Source of the DNA: Hominimerdicola alba
GTDB taxonomy: Bacteria > Bacillota > Clostridia > Oscillospirales > Ruminococcaceae
Assembly (NCBI RefSeq): GCF_900109655.1
Contig: NZ_FOAT01000006.1
Coordinates: 62,001 to 126,000 of the forward strand
Length of the DNA stretch: 64,000 bases
Reading direction: 5' to 3'
In this document: piece after piece, positions 1 to 8,044 of the stretch
Position numbering within the stretch: the first letter of the stretch is position 1
Layout: each line of letters starts with the position of its first letter
Position numbers and translations under genes: made by a program
The notes under the pieces: generated by a model
Databases searched by the model: none
Told to the model about the DNA's origin: nothing
What the model saw: the letters and a program-made list of their open reading frames with translations, nothing else

Positions 1-1
1 A

Positions 2-526
2 TATCATCTCCGCTATAAGTGTACTGTAACACCACGTTCGATATGGGAAGCTTTGCGCGATATAGGTTTCAGCGAGCGTTTTAAAGAGTATGACGTAACG
101 TATCTTTATGCCAGGACAGGCAGCGAAAACTGGGAATTAGTCAACGAGTTCTACAACGATGGTGATAATAAATATTCGTTTTCTCCAAGCGTAAATACCG
201 GCGATTCAAAAATATATAAATTCGATGATATACTCTGGGCAGTTACCGATATTGCAGAGATAGTTATCGATAATAAGGAATATGAGGGTTACTGCATAGT
301 TCACGGAGTATATGCAGGCGATGAGTTCGCTTCAAACGAAGCGCTGGATAAGATAAATAAAGAGAACGGCACGAACTATACAGATTGCATGAAGATATAT
401 GCCGATGTCTATTCTTCGGAAGACAAGACTATACTGACAGATACCGAATGGTATCTAGCAAAAAAAGGTGACGAAGACTGGGAAATAGCAGAATACAATA
501 TCCCCGGGAAACCAACAGCAGAATGA
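2..526 (+). CDS. Hypothetical protein, 5' end outside the window
   Basis: The reading frame is open from base 2, so the gene begins upstream of the window; a TTG at 53 is available but nothing requires it as start. At least 174 residues are visible and the frame ends in TGA at 524-526. The visible part is acidic, rich in Tyr, Asp and Glu, with no membrane segment and no motif I recognise. It lies 27 bp before a lipoprotein gene on the same strand, so the two may be co-transcribed. Function unknown. Confidence 0.6.
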   Translation, partial: YHLRYKCTVTPRSIWEALRDIGFSERFKEYDVTYLYARTGSENWELVNEFYNDGDNKYSFSPSVNTGDSKIYKFDDILWAVTDIAEIVIDNKEYEGYCIVHGVYAGDEFASNEALDKINKENGTNYTDCMKIYADVYSSEDKTILTDTEWYLAKKGDEDWEIAEYNIPGKPTAE

Positions 527-553
527 TATCCTGCTGAAAAAAAGGAGAACCAT

Positions 554-997
554 ATGAAAAAACTTGTATTGATCGCTGTTGCTGCGGCAATGGCATTCAC
601 ACTCACAGGCTGTGGCAAAAATGCGGTAGAAGCCAGTGTGATCTCGGAGAAATATACCGAAGAAGAAACATCTGCCGCAGTAGAGGAGATCGTAAATACA
701 TATGAGCTTAACGGAAAACAGACAGACTCTGTGCGGTATCTCGGCGACGAGGTGTGTACAGACGAGGTCATAGATAAGCTAATTGAAATGGGTATGTTTG
801 AGAAAGAATGCGGCGTTGAAGACTGCATGGGCTTTGAGGTCGATTATCACTTTTCAAGAAAACCTATTGTTGCGATCAGGGCGATCATGGGTGGCAAATT
901 TGATTTTGATGAACATGAAAATGTACAGGTGTGGTTGATAAAACAGCCCGAGGACGGTAAATGGATCATTTCCACGACGGGTATAGACGTTATATAG
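554..997 (+). CDS. Small predicted lipoprotein
   Basis: 147 residues beginning with a basic Met-Lys-Lys, a hydrophobic stretch and a lipobox Leu-Thr-Gly-Cys with the lipidated cysteine at residue 20. This predicts export, lipidation and anchoring on the outer face of the membrane. An AAAGGAG ribosome-binding site precedes the ATG. The mature part is short, acidic and without a recognised domain. It may belong with the gene upstream, which has a similar composition. The lipoprotein call rests on the signal sequence; the role is unknown. Confidence 0.75.
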   Translation: MKKLVLIAVAAAMAFTLTGCGKNAVEASVISEKYTEEETSAAVEEIVNTYELNGKQTDSVRYLGDEVCTDEVIDKLIEMGMFEKECGVEDCMGFEVDYHFSRKPIVAIRAIMGGKFDFDEHENVQVWLIKQPEDGKWIISTTGIDVI

Positions 998-1086
998 ATA
1001 TAGAGAACGTCGGGGGCATAAACCGCATTTGAATAAATACAGCATATAATGAGACAACAAAAACATTTCCGAGAGGAGGAAAGCTC

Positions 1087-1449
1087 TTGATAAATATAGA
1101 CCTTACAGGCAGAGTGCCCATATACGAGCAGATATGCAAGGGATTCGCTGAGCTTATCGGCAGCGGTGCTTTGCAGGAAAATGACAAGCTCCCGGGCGCA
1201 AGATCCCTGGCAAAGGAACTTGGACTTAATCCCAATACCGTGGCAAAGGCTTACAGCAGGCTTGAACATGATGGTATAATATATTCCGTGGCGGGCAAGG
1301 GCTGCTTTGTAGCCAAGCAGAAAGGGCATATCGAGCGAAAGCTGTTTGAAGATTTTGATTCTGCGGCGTCCGCGGCTATAAGGGCGGGAGTGACCGTCAC
1401 TGAGCTGAAAGAAAGACTGGACGCTTTGCAAAAGGAGGATAACAAATGA
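1087..1449 (+). CDS. GntR-family transcriptional regulator, YtrA type
   Basis: 120 residues. An N-terminal winged helix-turn-helix of the GntR family (about residues 8-75, with the typical 'PNTVAKAYSRLE' recognition helix and 'GKGCFV' wing) is followed by only a short helical tail, as in the YtrA subfamily that represses linked ABC transporters. The start is TTG at 1087, directly behind a GAGAGGAGGA ribosome-binding site. Its stop overlaps the start of the ABC ATPase gene by 4 bp, so the two are translationally coupled. It probably represses this operon; the inducer is unknown. Confidence 0.88.
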   Translation: MINIDLTGRVPIYEQICKGFAELIGSGALQENDKLPGARSLAKELGLNPNTVAKAYSRLEHDGIIYSVAGKGCFVAKQKGHIERKLFEDFDSAASAAIRAGVTVTELKERLDALQKEDNK

Positions 1450-2381
1450 TAGATATCAAAGACGTCATGATGGTGTTTGAAAAGAGCAAGGATGAAAAAG
1501 AAAATTTCATCGCTCTCGATCATATCTCCATCGAGATACCCGAGGGGTGCATATACGGCTTTCTGGGTTCAAACGGCGCAGGCAAATCCACGCTGATGAG
1601 AATGATATGCGGAGTATATCCCTGCAGCTCGGGCAGCATAAAGATAGACGGCATCGAGGTATATGATTCTCCCGAAGCCAAGGGTAAGATATTCTTCGTT
1701 AACGATGAAACAATACAGTATGCCAACTATACCCTCAAAGACCTTAAAAACTACTATTCAAGCTACTATCCCGAGTTTTCCGAGGAAGTCTTCGACAGGC
1801 TGATAAGCAAGCTTGATCTTCCCATGAACAAGAGAATGTCACAGTTCTCAAAGGGTATGAAAAGACAGGCTGTGGTGGTAGCGGCGCTCAGCTGCAAGAC
1901 CAAGTACATAATGCTGGACGAAGCCTTTGACGGTCTTGACCCCGCCATGAGAAAGATAATAAAGACCATGATAGTCGATGAACTTATGGACAGGGGAGCT
2001 ACCATGATAGTATCCTCCCATAACGTAGCCGAGATAAACGAGCTCTGCGACAGAGCGATGCTGATACATCAGGGTCATCTGATATTCGCAGATGAGATAG
2101 ACGAGATCAAGAGCGGTTTCTGCAAGATACAGCTGGCTCTTAAAGATGCTCAGATGACCAGGGAGATGGCAGAGCAGACAGGACTGGAGATAATGCAGTT
2201 CTCACGTCTGGGAAGCGTTGCACAGATGATAGTAAGAGGCAGTGCAGAAGATTCAATGCCCAGACTGAGAGGACTTTCTCCCGTGCTGCTTGAAGCAGTA
2301 CCCCTTACCCTTGAAGAGATATTCATATACGAACTGGAGGTGCGAGGTTATGGCGCAGACATACTTAAAGAAGATAAATAA
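1446..2381 (+). CDS. ABC transporter ATP-binding protein
   Basis: 311 residues, the nucleotide-binding subunit of an ABC-2 type exporter. Walker A 'GSNGAGKS' is near residue 41, a degenerate signature 'FSKGMKRQ' near 136 and Walker B 'IMLDEAFDGLD' near 158, followed by an H-loop 'SSH'. The C-terminal extension is typical of drug or bacitracin-type exporters. The gene overlaps the GntR gene by ATGA, and its 3' end overlaps the following permease by 32 bp. Substrate cannot be told from sequence. Confidence 0.9.
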   Translation: MIDIKDVMMVFEKSKDEKENFIALDHISIEIPEGCIYGFLGSNGAGKSTLMRMICGVYPCSSGSIKIDGIEVYDSPEAKGKIFFVNDETIQYANYTLKDLKNYYSSYYPEFSEEVFDRLISKLDLPMNKRMSQFSKGMKRQAVVVAALSCKTKYIMLDEAFDGLDPAMRKIIKTMIVDELMDRGATMIVSSHNVAEINELCDRAMLIHQGHLIFADEIDEIKSGFCKIQLALKDAQMTREMAEQTGLEIMQFSRLGSVAQMIVRGSAEDSMPRLRGLSPVLLEAVPLTLEEIFIYELEVRGYGADILKEDK

Positions 2382-3960
2382 GGCAGCCGCAGCCGAGTGC
2401 CGCAACAGGCGCAAGGTAAGGCTGATGATACTGATAATAACCGTGGCAGCTGCATTGTTTGAAGCTTCCGAATTCACGGTGAAAAATTACGACAGCGATG
2501 ACATCAATTGGATATTATTTCCGAATTATGACAATTTCTTCGGACTGTTCCTGATGTTCGTTGCAGCAGCATTCGGTGCATTCGCAGTATATGGCGTGTT
2601 CAGCGACCTGACCAACAAGCAGACCGCCGATGTACAGCTCTCACTGCCCATGAGCGCAAAGGACAGATTCCTTTCAAAGATCCTGGCAGTTGCAAAGCTG
2701 CATCTCATACCTTTAGCTTGTGCAAGCCTTTTCGTACTGATGATAGGCTGTGTGAAAGGTCATGCGGTGATCGGGGATACCTTTAGTTTCCTGTTCAAGA
2801 TACACTGTATAGTACTTGCGGAAGCTCTTTTTGTTGATTCGATATGCATATTCTGTATGTGCTGCTGCGGCGCAAAGGCTGAGGGTGTCTACACCTCCAT
2901 GATAACAGCTTTCTGCGTGACCCTTACACCTACTCTCGTGTACAATTTTATTACAAATAATTTCTCAAGTGTAAGTTTCAGCGAAGACATAAGTAACAGA
3001 TTCTTAGCAATGTTCGGCGGCATGATAGCATTAAGCATAGAGAGTGGATATGATTTCAGTTCGGTAGAGAGTTGGGTATATCTTGGTATAAATATGGCAG
3101 CAAGCTGCTTGCTGGTGTTCGCATCATTCTTCATCTACCGCAAGCGTGACGGCAGACAGGTAGGCAGACCTATGGTCTACGACCTTTTCATGGAGCTCTT
3201 TATGTTCGCGGGACTTTTCACCCTCTTCACGATGTTCTCCTATGCTGAATCATGGGGAATAGGTCTGACACTGGCTCTGATAATCTATCTCGTTATAAGG
3301 ATAGTTGCCGCAAGAGCAAAGATCACCCCGAAGACTTTCCTGATATGGCTGTTGAAGTATGTGGCTTGCTTTGGTATATTCCTTGTGATAATGGCAGCAG
3401 GCTATTTCACAGGCGGCTTCGGACACTATAAGCTCCGCATGAAAGAATTCAAGTGGGATAACGCAGATATGCAGATCTCAACTACGCAGTATGCCAATGG
3501 TTCATATCTGCAACAGAACAGACACTCTTTCCATGATAATTACTATGTCAGCGGGAAAGCTGATTATCCCTACAATGATGATACCGTTTTCTTAAGCGGA
3601 TATCACGGAAATGAGATCAAGAAATCCGAGCTTGATGATAAGCTCGAAAAGCTGAATAAACTCATTGATGAATACTATACCCTTGAAAACAGAAGTACAG
3701 AGGCTTTCCTTGATATGATGTTTGGCGGAGTTTATAAAAATGAAGCCGTACCGAGCGACAATGTAAATGTGTACATAAGCCTGTCAGATGATAATACTAT
3801 CTCCAACAACATTGATTTCGGAGATAGGAGAGATTATAACGTATCATTTATTATCCCGCCCGATAAGCTTAATGACTTCCTGAAAGACGCACAGGACATC
3901 CTCTCTGATGAAACAGACGATGTCAACGATCGTATTTACGAGGATGTCGGATCCTACTAA
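2350..3960 (+). CDS. ABC-2 type transporter permease
   Basis: 536 residues with about eight hydrophobic segments in the first 370 residues, followed by a polar C-terminal domain of about 160 residues. The frame is open further upstream, but ATG 2350 is preferred because GGAGGTGCGAGG lies just before it. The gene overlaps the ATPase gene and ends just before a strong terminator. It probably forms the membrane part of the exporter with the preceding ATPase. The long soluble C-terminal domain is unlike small ABC-2 permeases and has no recognised motif. Confidence 0.8.
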   Translation: MAQTYLKKINKAAAAECRNRRKVRLMILIITVAAALFEASEFTVKNYDSDDINWILFPNYDNFFGLFLMFVAAAFGAFAVYGVFSDLTNKQTADVQLSLPMSAKDRFLSKILAVAKLHLIPLACASLFVLMIGCVKGHAVIGDTFSFLFKIHCIVLAEALFVDSICIFCMCCCGAKAEGVYTSMITAFCVTLTPTLVYNFITNNFSSVSFSEDISNRFLAMFGGMIALSIESGYDFSSVESWVYLGINMAASCLLVFASFFIYRKRDGRQVGRPMVYDLFMELFMFAGLFTLFTMFSYAESWGIGLTLALIIYLVIRIVAARAKITPKTFLIWLLKYVACFGIFLVIMAAGYFTGGFGHYKLRMKEFKWDNADMQISTTQYANGSYLQQNRHSFHDNYYVSGKADYPYNDDTVFLSGYHGNEIKKSELDDKLEKLNKLIDEYYTLENRSTEAFLDMMFGGVYKNEAVPSDNVNVYISLSDDNTISNNIDFGDRRDYNVSFIIPPDKLNDFLKDAQDILSDETDDVNDRIYEDVGSY

Positions 3961-4009
3961 AAGCCCCTTGGGTAATAAATAAGCATTCAGGTTTTTCTTC
4001 TTTACCTCG

Positions 4010-4045
4010 AAGGCTGCGCAGAATACGATCCTGCGCAGCCTTTTT
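4010..4045. terminator. Bidirectional intrinsic terminator
   Basis: A 12-bp perfect stem (4010-4021 with 4031-4042) has a 9-base loop, followed by T residues on the plus strand and preceded by A residues that serve the minus strand less well. It separates the convergent ABC permease and XRE regulator genes. Confidence 0.85.
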
Positions 4046-4072
4046 GATTTCTATTAATATATCCCTGAGCCC

Positions 4073-4477
4073 TCATTTCGGGAACCCGTTTATAGCAACA
4101 TATACAGCAAAGCTGATAATATCTATCAGAAGTATCACACCCGCAGCGATAGCGGCTATCTTCAAGCCTTTCTTGGCTTTCTTCTTGTTTCCCTCGGTGA
4201 GGACGTGTTTCTTTATATCATGGTACATCTCTGCCCCTGCGGTCTGCACGGGTGCTTCATGGGCAGTTTCCGCCTCGGGAGCTTTGTTGAGCACCAATTC
4301 ATCCAGTGAAATACCGAACAGATCGCTGATAGCTACCAGCTTTTCCATATCGGGAGTAGAATCCCCAACTTCCCATTTAGAGATAGTCTGTCTTGAAACG
4401 TTCAGACGATTGGCAAGTTCTTCCTGTGACAGACCTTTCTGCTTTCTCAGCTCGTAAAGTTTATTATTAAAGTCCAT
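4073..4477 (-). CDS. XRE-family regulator with C-terminal membrane segment
   Basis: 134 residues. An HTH_3 domain occupies residues 1-65 (helices around 'LSQEELANRLNVSRQTISKWE'). A charged linker follows, then one transmembrane helix near the C-terminus ('AAGVILLIDIISFAVYVAI'). An AAAGGAG site 8 bp upstream selects ATG 4477 over an upstream in-frame ATG at 4495. A DNA-binding protein tethered to the membrane could sense an envelope signal. The next gene on this strand is upstream: a CPBP protease-like protein, 40 bp away, probably in the same operon. Confidence 0.85.
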   Translation of the reverse strand: MDFNNKLYELRKQKGLSQEELANRLNVSRQTISKWEVGDSTPDMEKLVAISDLFGISLDELVLNKAPEAETAHEAPVQTAGAEMYHDIKKHVLTEGNKKKAKKGLKIAAIAAGVILLIDIISFAVYVAINGFPK

Positions 4478-4517
4478 GACTGTTTCTCCTTTCATCATTG
4501 TTCCATTATGCACCATA

Positions 4518-5498
4518 TCACGCCGATACAGTGGCTTTTTCCATATTCTTCTTGCGCCATGCAAAGAACAGCACTGCCGTACATGCCGCGAGTACCATTG
4601 TTGTGATAATGCTCGCTTCAATGCCGAAGATGCCACCGTTCAGGACATTCCTGCCAACACTCTCGGCACTGATGAGCGCAGGTGATTCCGATACTGCTCC
4701 GCTGACAGTCAGCCCAAATATATTACCCAGGAAGAAATTCCACAGAAAATGCGCACCGCAGGCAGCCCACAGACTTTCAGTCAGAAGCATGATAAGTGTG
4801 AATATTGCCGATATAAGCATCAGATTCACGATGCCCGCCGCCGTGACTACTACACCCGCACCTTTCATAGAACTCAGGTGAGGTATAGTAAAGGCCGCGG
4901 TACTCAGCGCAAATGCCGCAGGTACTCCCAGCTTGTCCTTTAAACATGAGAATGCCAGACCTCTGCAAAGTATCTCCTCGTGAAAACTCTGAAAAGCCCA
5001 AACACCACCGTTCAGCGCTATCGCGAGATAGTCGGGATGGGATGTCAGTCCGCTGACCTTTACAGCACCGGTGAGCAGTATCAGCCCTGCGCATAATGTC
5101 ACAAGCACTCCGCCGACGAAACAGCCTATAAAATAGTACACGCCCCTTTTGACGTACATCTCCGAAAGCTTCTTCTTCCCGATGACCCGCCAGTAAAACA
5201 TCACAAACAAAGATGGCAGAAAATAGTTAAGCATCGTAAAAAGCAGACCCGCGTAACCCTCAAAAGCCTCGCCTTTCAAAGGGTCTTTCCCCAGCGGATA
5301 GTGTATCAGCACAACGATAGCCGTACCGATGACCATTCCGCCAATATTGCACAGCAGGTATGCCAGCAGATTTTTGATAATGAACAGCCTTGTGGGTATA
5401 TCCTTTTTGTTGTTGAAGGGTGATATACTTTTGAAAAAGCTTCCCGCCTTGCTTTGATACTTGATCTTCCCGATAGCGATACTGTTTGTTTTCATCAT
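4518..5498 (-). CDS. CPBP family intramembrane metalloprotease-like protein
   Basis: 326 residues with about eight membrane segments. It carries the Abi/CPBP motifs: 'EEILCRG' (EExxxR), 'FTIPHL' (FxxxH) and 'HFLWN' (HxxxN), which form the catalytic site of CaaX-type or Abi proteases. The start is ATG 5498 (or the adjacent ATG 5495) behind AGGAGG; the frame extends to 5615 without a better site. Family members process peptides or bacteriocin-related proteins; the target here is unknown. It is followed by the membrane-anchored XRE regulator. Confidence 0.88.
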   Translation of the reverse strand: MMKTNSIAIGKIKYQSKAGSFFKSISPFNNKKDIPTRLFIIKNLLAYLLCNIGGMVIGTAIVVLIHYPLGKDPLKGEAFEGYAGLLFTMLNYFLPSLFVMFYWRVIGKKKLSEMYVKRGVYYFIGCFVGGVLVTLCAGLILLTGAVKVSGLTSHPDYLAIALNGGVWAFQSFHEEILCRGLAFSCLKDKLGVPAAFALSTAAFTIPHLSSMKGAGVVVTAAGIVNLMLISAIFTLIMLLTESLWAACGAHFLWNFFLGNIFGLTVSGAVSESPALISAESVGRNVLNGGIFGIEASIITTMVLAACTAVLFFAWRKKNMEKATVSA

Positions 5499-5669
5499 TG
5501 ATCCCTCCTGAAATTTTGTGAAGCTCTCGCGCTTCAGCTGATGGGATAATGATATCATTTCAGCCCGGAGAAGTCTACCAACGCTCGCAGGAAAACTGTC
5601 CACGCAGGATAACAATTGCGTTAACTATCGTGGCAAGTCCGTATTTACGGGGTTTTCTCGATATATACA

Positions 5670-5703
5670 AAAAAAGCCGCGGCAGCGGGAAAACTGCCGT
5701 GGC
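5670..5703 (-). terminator. Intrinsic terminator of the symporter gene
   Basis: On the minus strand, GCCACGGCAG pairs with CTGCCGCGGC around an 8-base loop, followed by a run of T (A run at 5670-5675 on the plus strand). It sits about 80 bp downstream of the symporter stop. I see nothing else in the 280-bp gap up to the CPBP gene. Confidence 0.8.
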
Positions 5704-5780
5704 TCATGTATCGTATAGATGTGAACAGCACTTCCGCTGTTCTTATCATAGCATAATCCTCAGGGGATTTCAAGAGTGTC

Positions 5781-7334
5781 TTACTTGGTGTAGCACTCAA
5801 ATGCAGCTTCGGTAGCTTTTTTGTCCTCGTCATTAGACTTTGTGAAAAGGCTCACAACAGGAACAACTATCAGACCGAACAGCATTGCGAAAGCACCTGC
5901 GTTAACAGGGGATGCCAGTGTCAGACCGCCAAGTGTCTTGGGAGCATCGGGGATGACACCAAAGGTGTATATCAGCATATGAACAACAGTTATGCCAACA
6001 CCGCAGATGAAGCTTGCCATAACAGCCGCCTTGGTAACGCCTTTACAGAATAGACCGTACATGAAAGGTGCGAGGAATGCGCCTGCCAGTGCGCCCCAGC
6101 TTATGCCCATCAGTGAGGATATCACCATAGCATCCTGCTTTGCGCCGCGCAGAGAGTATACTGCGATAGCAACGGATATCAGCAGGAACACTGCGATGAA
6201 TATACGCATGATGCGTACTTCTTCCTTTTCGTTCATGTTCTTTTTAAGGGGCTTGATAAGGTCGATGGTCAGTGTCGAGCTGGAAGTCAGAACCAGTGAA
6301 GACAGTGTAGACATGGAAGCCGAAAGCACCAGCACGATTATCAGTGCGAAAAGTGCACTGGGCAGAGAATCCATCATAGTAGGAACGATAGCGTCAAAGC
6401 CATCAATGGGCTCACCTTTCTCGTTCTTCTCCATGAACAGTCTGCCGAAACCGCCCAGGAAGTAACAGCCGCCTGCAACTACAACAGCGAATATGGTGGA
6501 AACTACAGTACCTGTAACAACGGACTTGTCGTCCTTGATTGCATAAAACTTCTGTACCATCTGAGGAAGTCCCCATGTACCGAGAGAAGTCAGTATAACA
6601 ACGCCTATCAGGTTTATGGGGTCGGGGCCTATTATCGAGTTGAACACGCCTGTGTTGCCCTTTGCATCGGGGATAGCGCCCATAGCCTCCATGGAGCCCG
6701 AGAATCCGCCGTTTACTTTAAGCACAGCCACAACAACAGCTGCAATTCCTATCAGCATGATTATGCCCTGAATGAAATCGTTGAGGGCAGTAGCCTTGTA
6801 TCCGCCCATGATAACGTATATCGCGGTGAACACAGCCATAGCCACTATGCACCATTCATAATCAATGTGGAAACTCTTCTCGAACAGTCTAGAAAGACCG
6901 TTGTAAACAGATGCGGTGTAGGGGATAAGGAATATGAAGATTATCAGTGCTGACACCGTTTTCAGAGTCTTTGAGTTGTATCTGAATTCAAAGAACTCGG
7001 GCATAGTCTTAGCGTCCAGATGCTTTGTCATGGTACGTGTGCGCTTGCCGAGTATCAGCCAAGCCATCAGCGAACCGATTATCGCATTGCCTATGCCGAC
7101 CCATGTCGAAGCCACACCGTAAGCCCAGCCGAATTTTCCTGCGTATCCCACGAATATAACAGCCGAGAAATACGAAGTACCGTAAGCGAAAGCCGTGAAC
7201 CAGGGGCCTAGACCTCTGCCGCCGAGGACGAAGTCATTAACATTCGCTGTCTTTTTGCGGTAGTACGCGCCGATACCTATCATCAGCATAAGGTACACCA
7301 CAAGAATGATCCATCTTAATACCAATATGAACAC
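5781..7334 (-). CDS. Sodium/solute symporter (SSS family)
   Basis: 517 residues, about 13 membrane helices, with the family's N-terminal pattern ('NDFVLGGRGLGPWFTAFAYGTSYFSA') and 'GGYKATALNDFIQG' in the middle, as in PutP/PanF-type transporters. It would import a small solute, such as an amino acid or vitamin-like acid, with Na+; the substrate is not readable. The start is GTG at 7334, but AAGGAA abuts it, so a TTG at 7325 is an alternative. It is monocistronic, with its own consensus promoter and terminator. Confidence 0.85.
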   Translation of the reverse strand: MFILVLRWIILVVYLMLMIGIGAYYRKKTANVNDFVLGGRGLGPWFTAFAYGTSYFSAVIFVGYAGKFGWAYGVASTWVGIGNAIIGSLMAWLILGKRTRTMTKHLDAKTMPEFFEFRYNSKTLKTVSALIIFIFLIPYTASVYNGLSRLFEKSFHIDYEWCIVAMAVFTAIYVIMGGYKATALNDFIQGIIMLIGIAAVVVAVLKVNGGFSGSMEAMGAIPDAKGNTGVFNSIIGPDPINLIGVVILTSLGTWGLPQMVQKFYAIKDDKSVVTGTVVSTIFAVVVAGGCYFLGGFGRLFMEKNEKGEPIDGFDAIVPTMMDSLPSALFALIIVLVLSASMSTLSSLVLTSSSTLTIDLIKPLKKNMNEKEEVRIMRIFIAVFLLISVAIAVYSLRGAKQDAMVISSLMGISWGALAGAFLAPFMYGLFCKGVTKAAVMASFICGVGITVVHMLIYTFGVIPDAPKTLGGLTLASPVNAGAFAMLFGLIVVPVVSLFTKSNDEDKKATEAAFECYTK

Positions 7335-7417
7335 TTCCTTAAAATATTTGACGGCTCATGGTCATTGCATTAAAGTTTTAACGCTTTTATGCTTTTATCC
7401 AATAAACCGACTGTTAT

Positions 7418-7446
7418 ATTATATAACATTTTCCCGCCGCTGTCAA
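7418..7446 (-). promoter_or_regulatory. Consensus sigma-A promoter of the symporter gene
   Basis: On the minus strand TTGACA (7446-7441), a 17-bp spacer and TATAAT (7423-7418) match the consensus exactly. It gives a leader of about 75 nt before the symporter start. Confidence 0.85.
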
Positions 7447-7607
7447 CCGCGGCAGAGTTTTTTGAGGAAAGAATACCAAACAAAATTGTTTCGCGGCTTT
7501 TATGCATATTTACCAGAGAAATCTCAGAATTACCATAATATGTAAGAAATATACTGCCCATCACGGCAAAAAAAGGCGCTCCTAACAAATTATCCCGCTG
7601 ATAACGC

Positions 7608-7636
7608 TTGACACTCATGAACATATATGATACAAT
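7608..7636 (+). promoter_or_regulatory. Strong sigma-A promoter of the peptide/ABC unit
   Basis: TTGACA (7608-7613), 17-bp spacer, TACAAT (7631-7636). The predicted start near 7643 leaves an untranslated leader of about 210 nt before the small peptide gene at 7852. I see no known riboswitch in that leader; it is AT-rich. The 515-bp gap from 7335 to 7851 holds only this and the divergent promoter. Confidence 0.8.
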
Positions 7637-7851
7637 ACTAAAAAGGTTACAAAAATTACACTTTTTATTCATGTGGAAATATCGAAGTAAATATACAGAT
7701 ATGTTTACTAAATGAAATATGGTTATCCATTTAGCCCACTGTTTCCTGCACCGGTATAATAACGAATATTATTCATCAAAAGGTCGTTTAGTATGGTGTG
7801 TCAGTGGGATAATCATAAAATCGGAAAGCATAAAAAGTCAGGAGAGTAAAT

Positions 7852-7959
7852 ATGGAAAAGAAAATGCAGAAACCCGAAATGGAGATCATTCATTTTGACT
7901 GTGCAGATGTTATAGTGTCATCGGGCGGTCCGCTTGAAGAAGTTGTCGAAGAAGAATAA
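7852..7959 (+). CDS. 35-residue peptide, candidate exported or modified peptide precursor
   Basis: ATG 7852 lies behind AGGAGAG and runs to TAA 7957-7959. The product begins with a short basic Met-Glu-Lys-Lys, has a central 'EIIHFDCADVIVSSGG' segment with one cysteine and a double glycine, and ends in an acidic tail of six Glu in nine residues. Short peptides with a 'DVI-[VT]-S-GG' core are seen in Clostridia (general knowledge, no family name claimed). A one-piece ABC exporter starts 85 bp downstream on the same transcript, which suggests it exports this peptide. No modification enzyme lies nearby. Function is inferred. Confidence 0.65.
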   Translation: MEKKMQKPEMEIIHFDCADVIVSSGGPLEEVVEEE

Positions 7960-8044
7960 TGATTTCTGAACGCTAAAACCAAGCATTTGACGGCAGGCGG
8001 CTTCGGCTGTCTGCCGTTTGCTGTTAGATCTCCGGAGAAATAAG

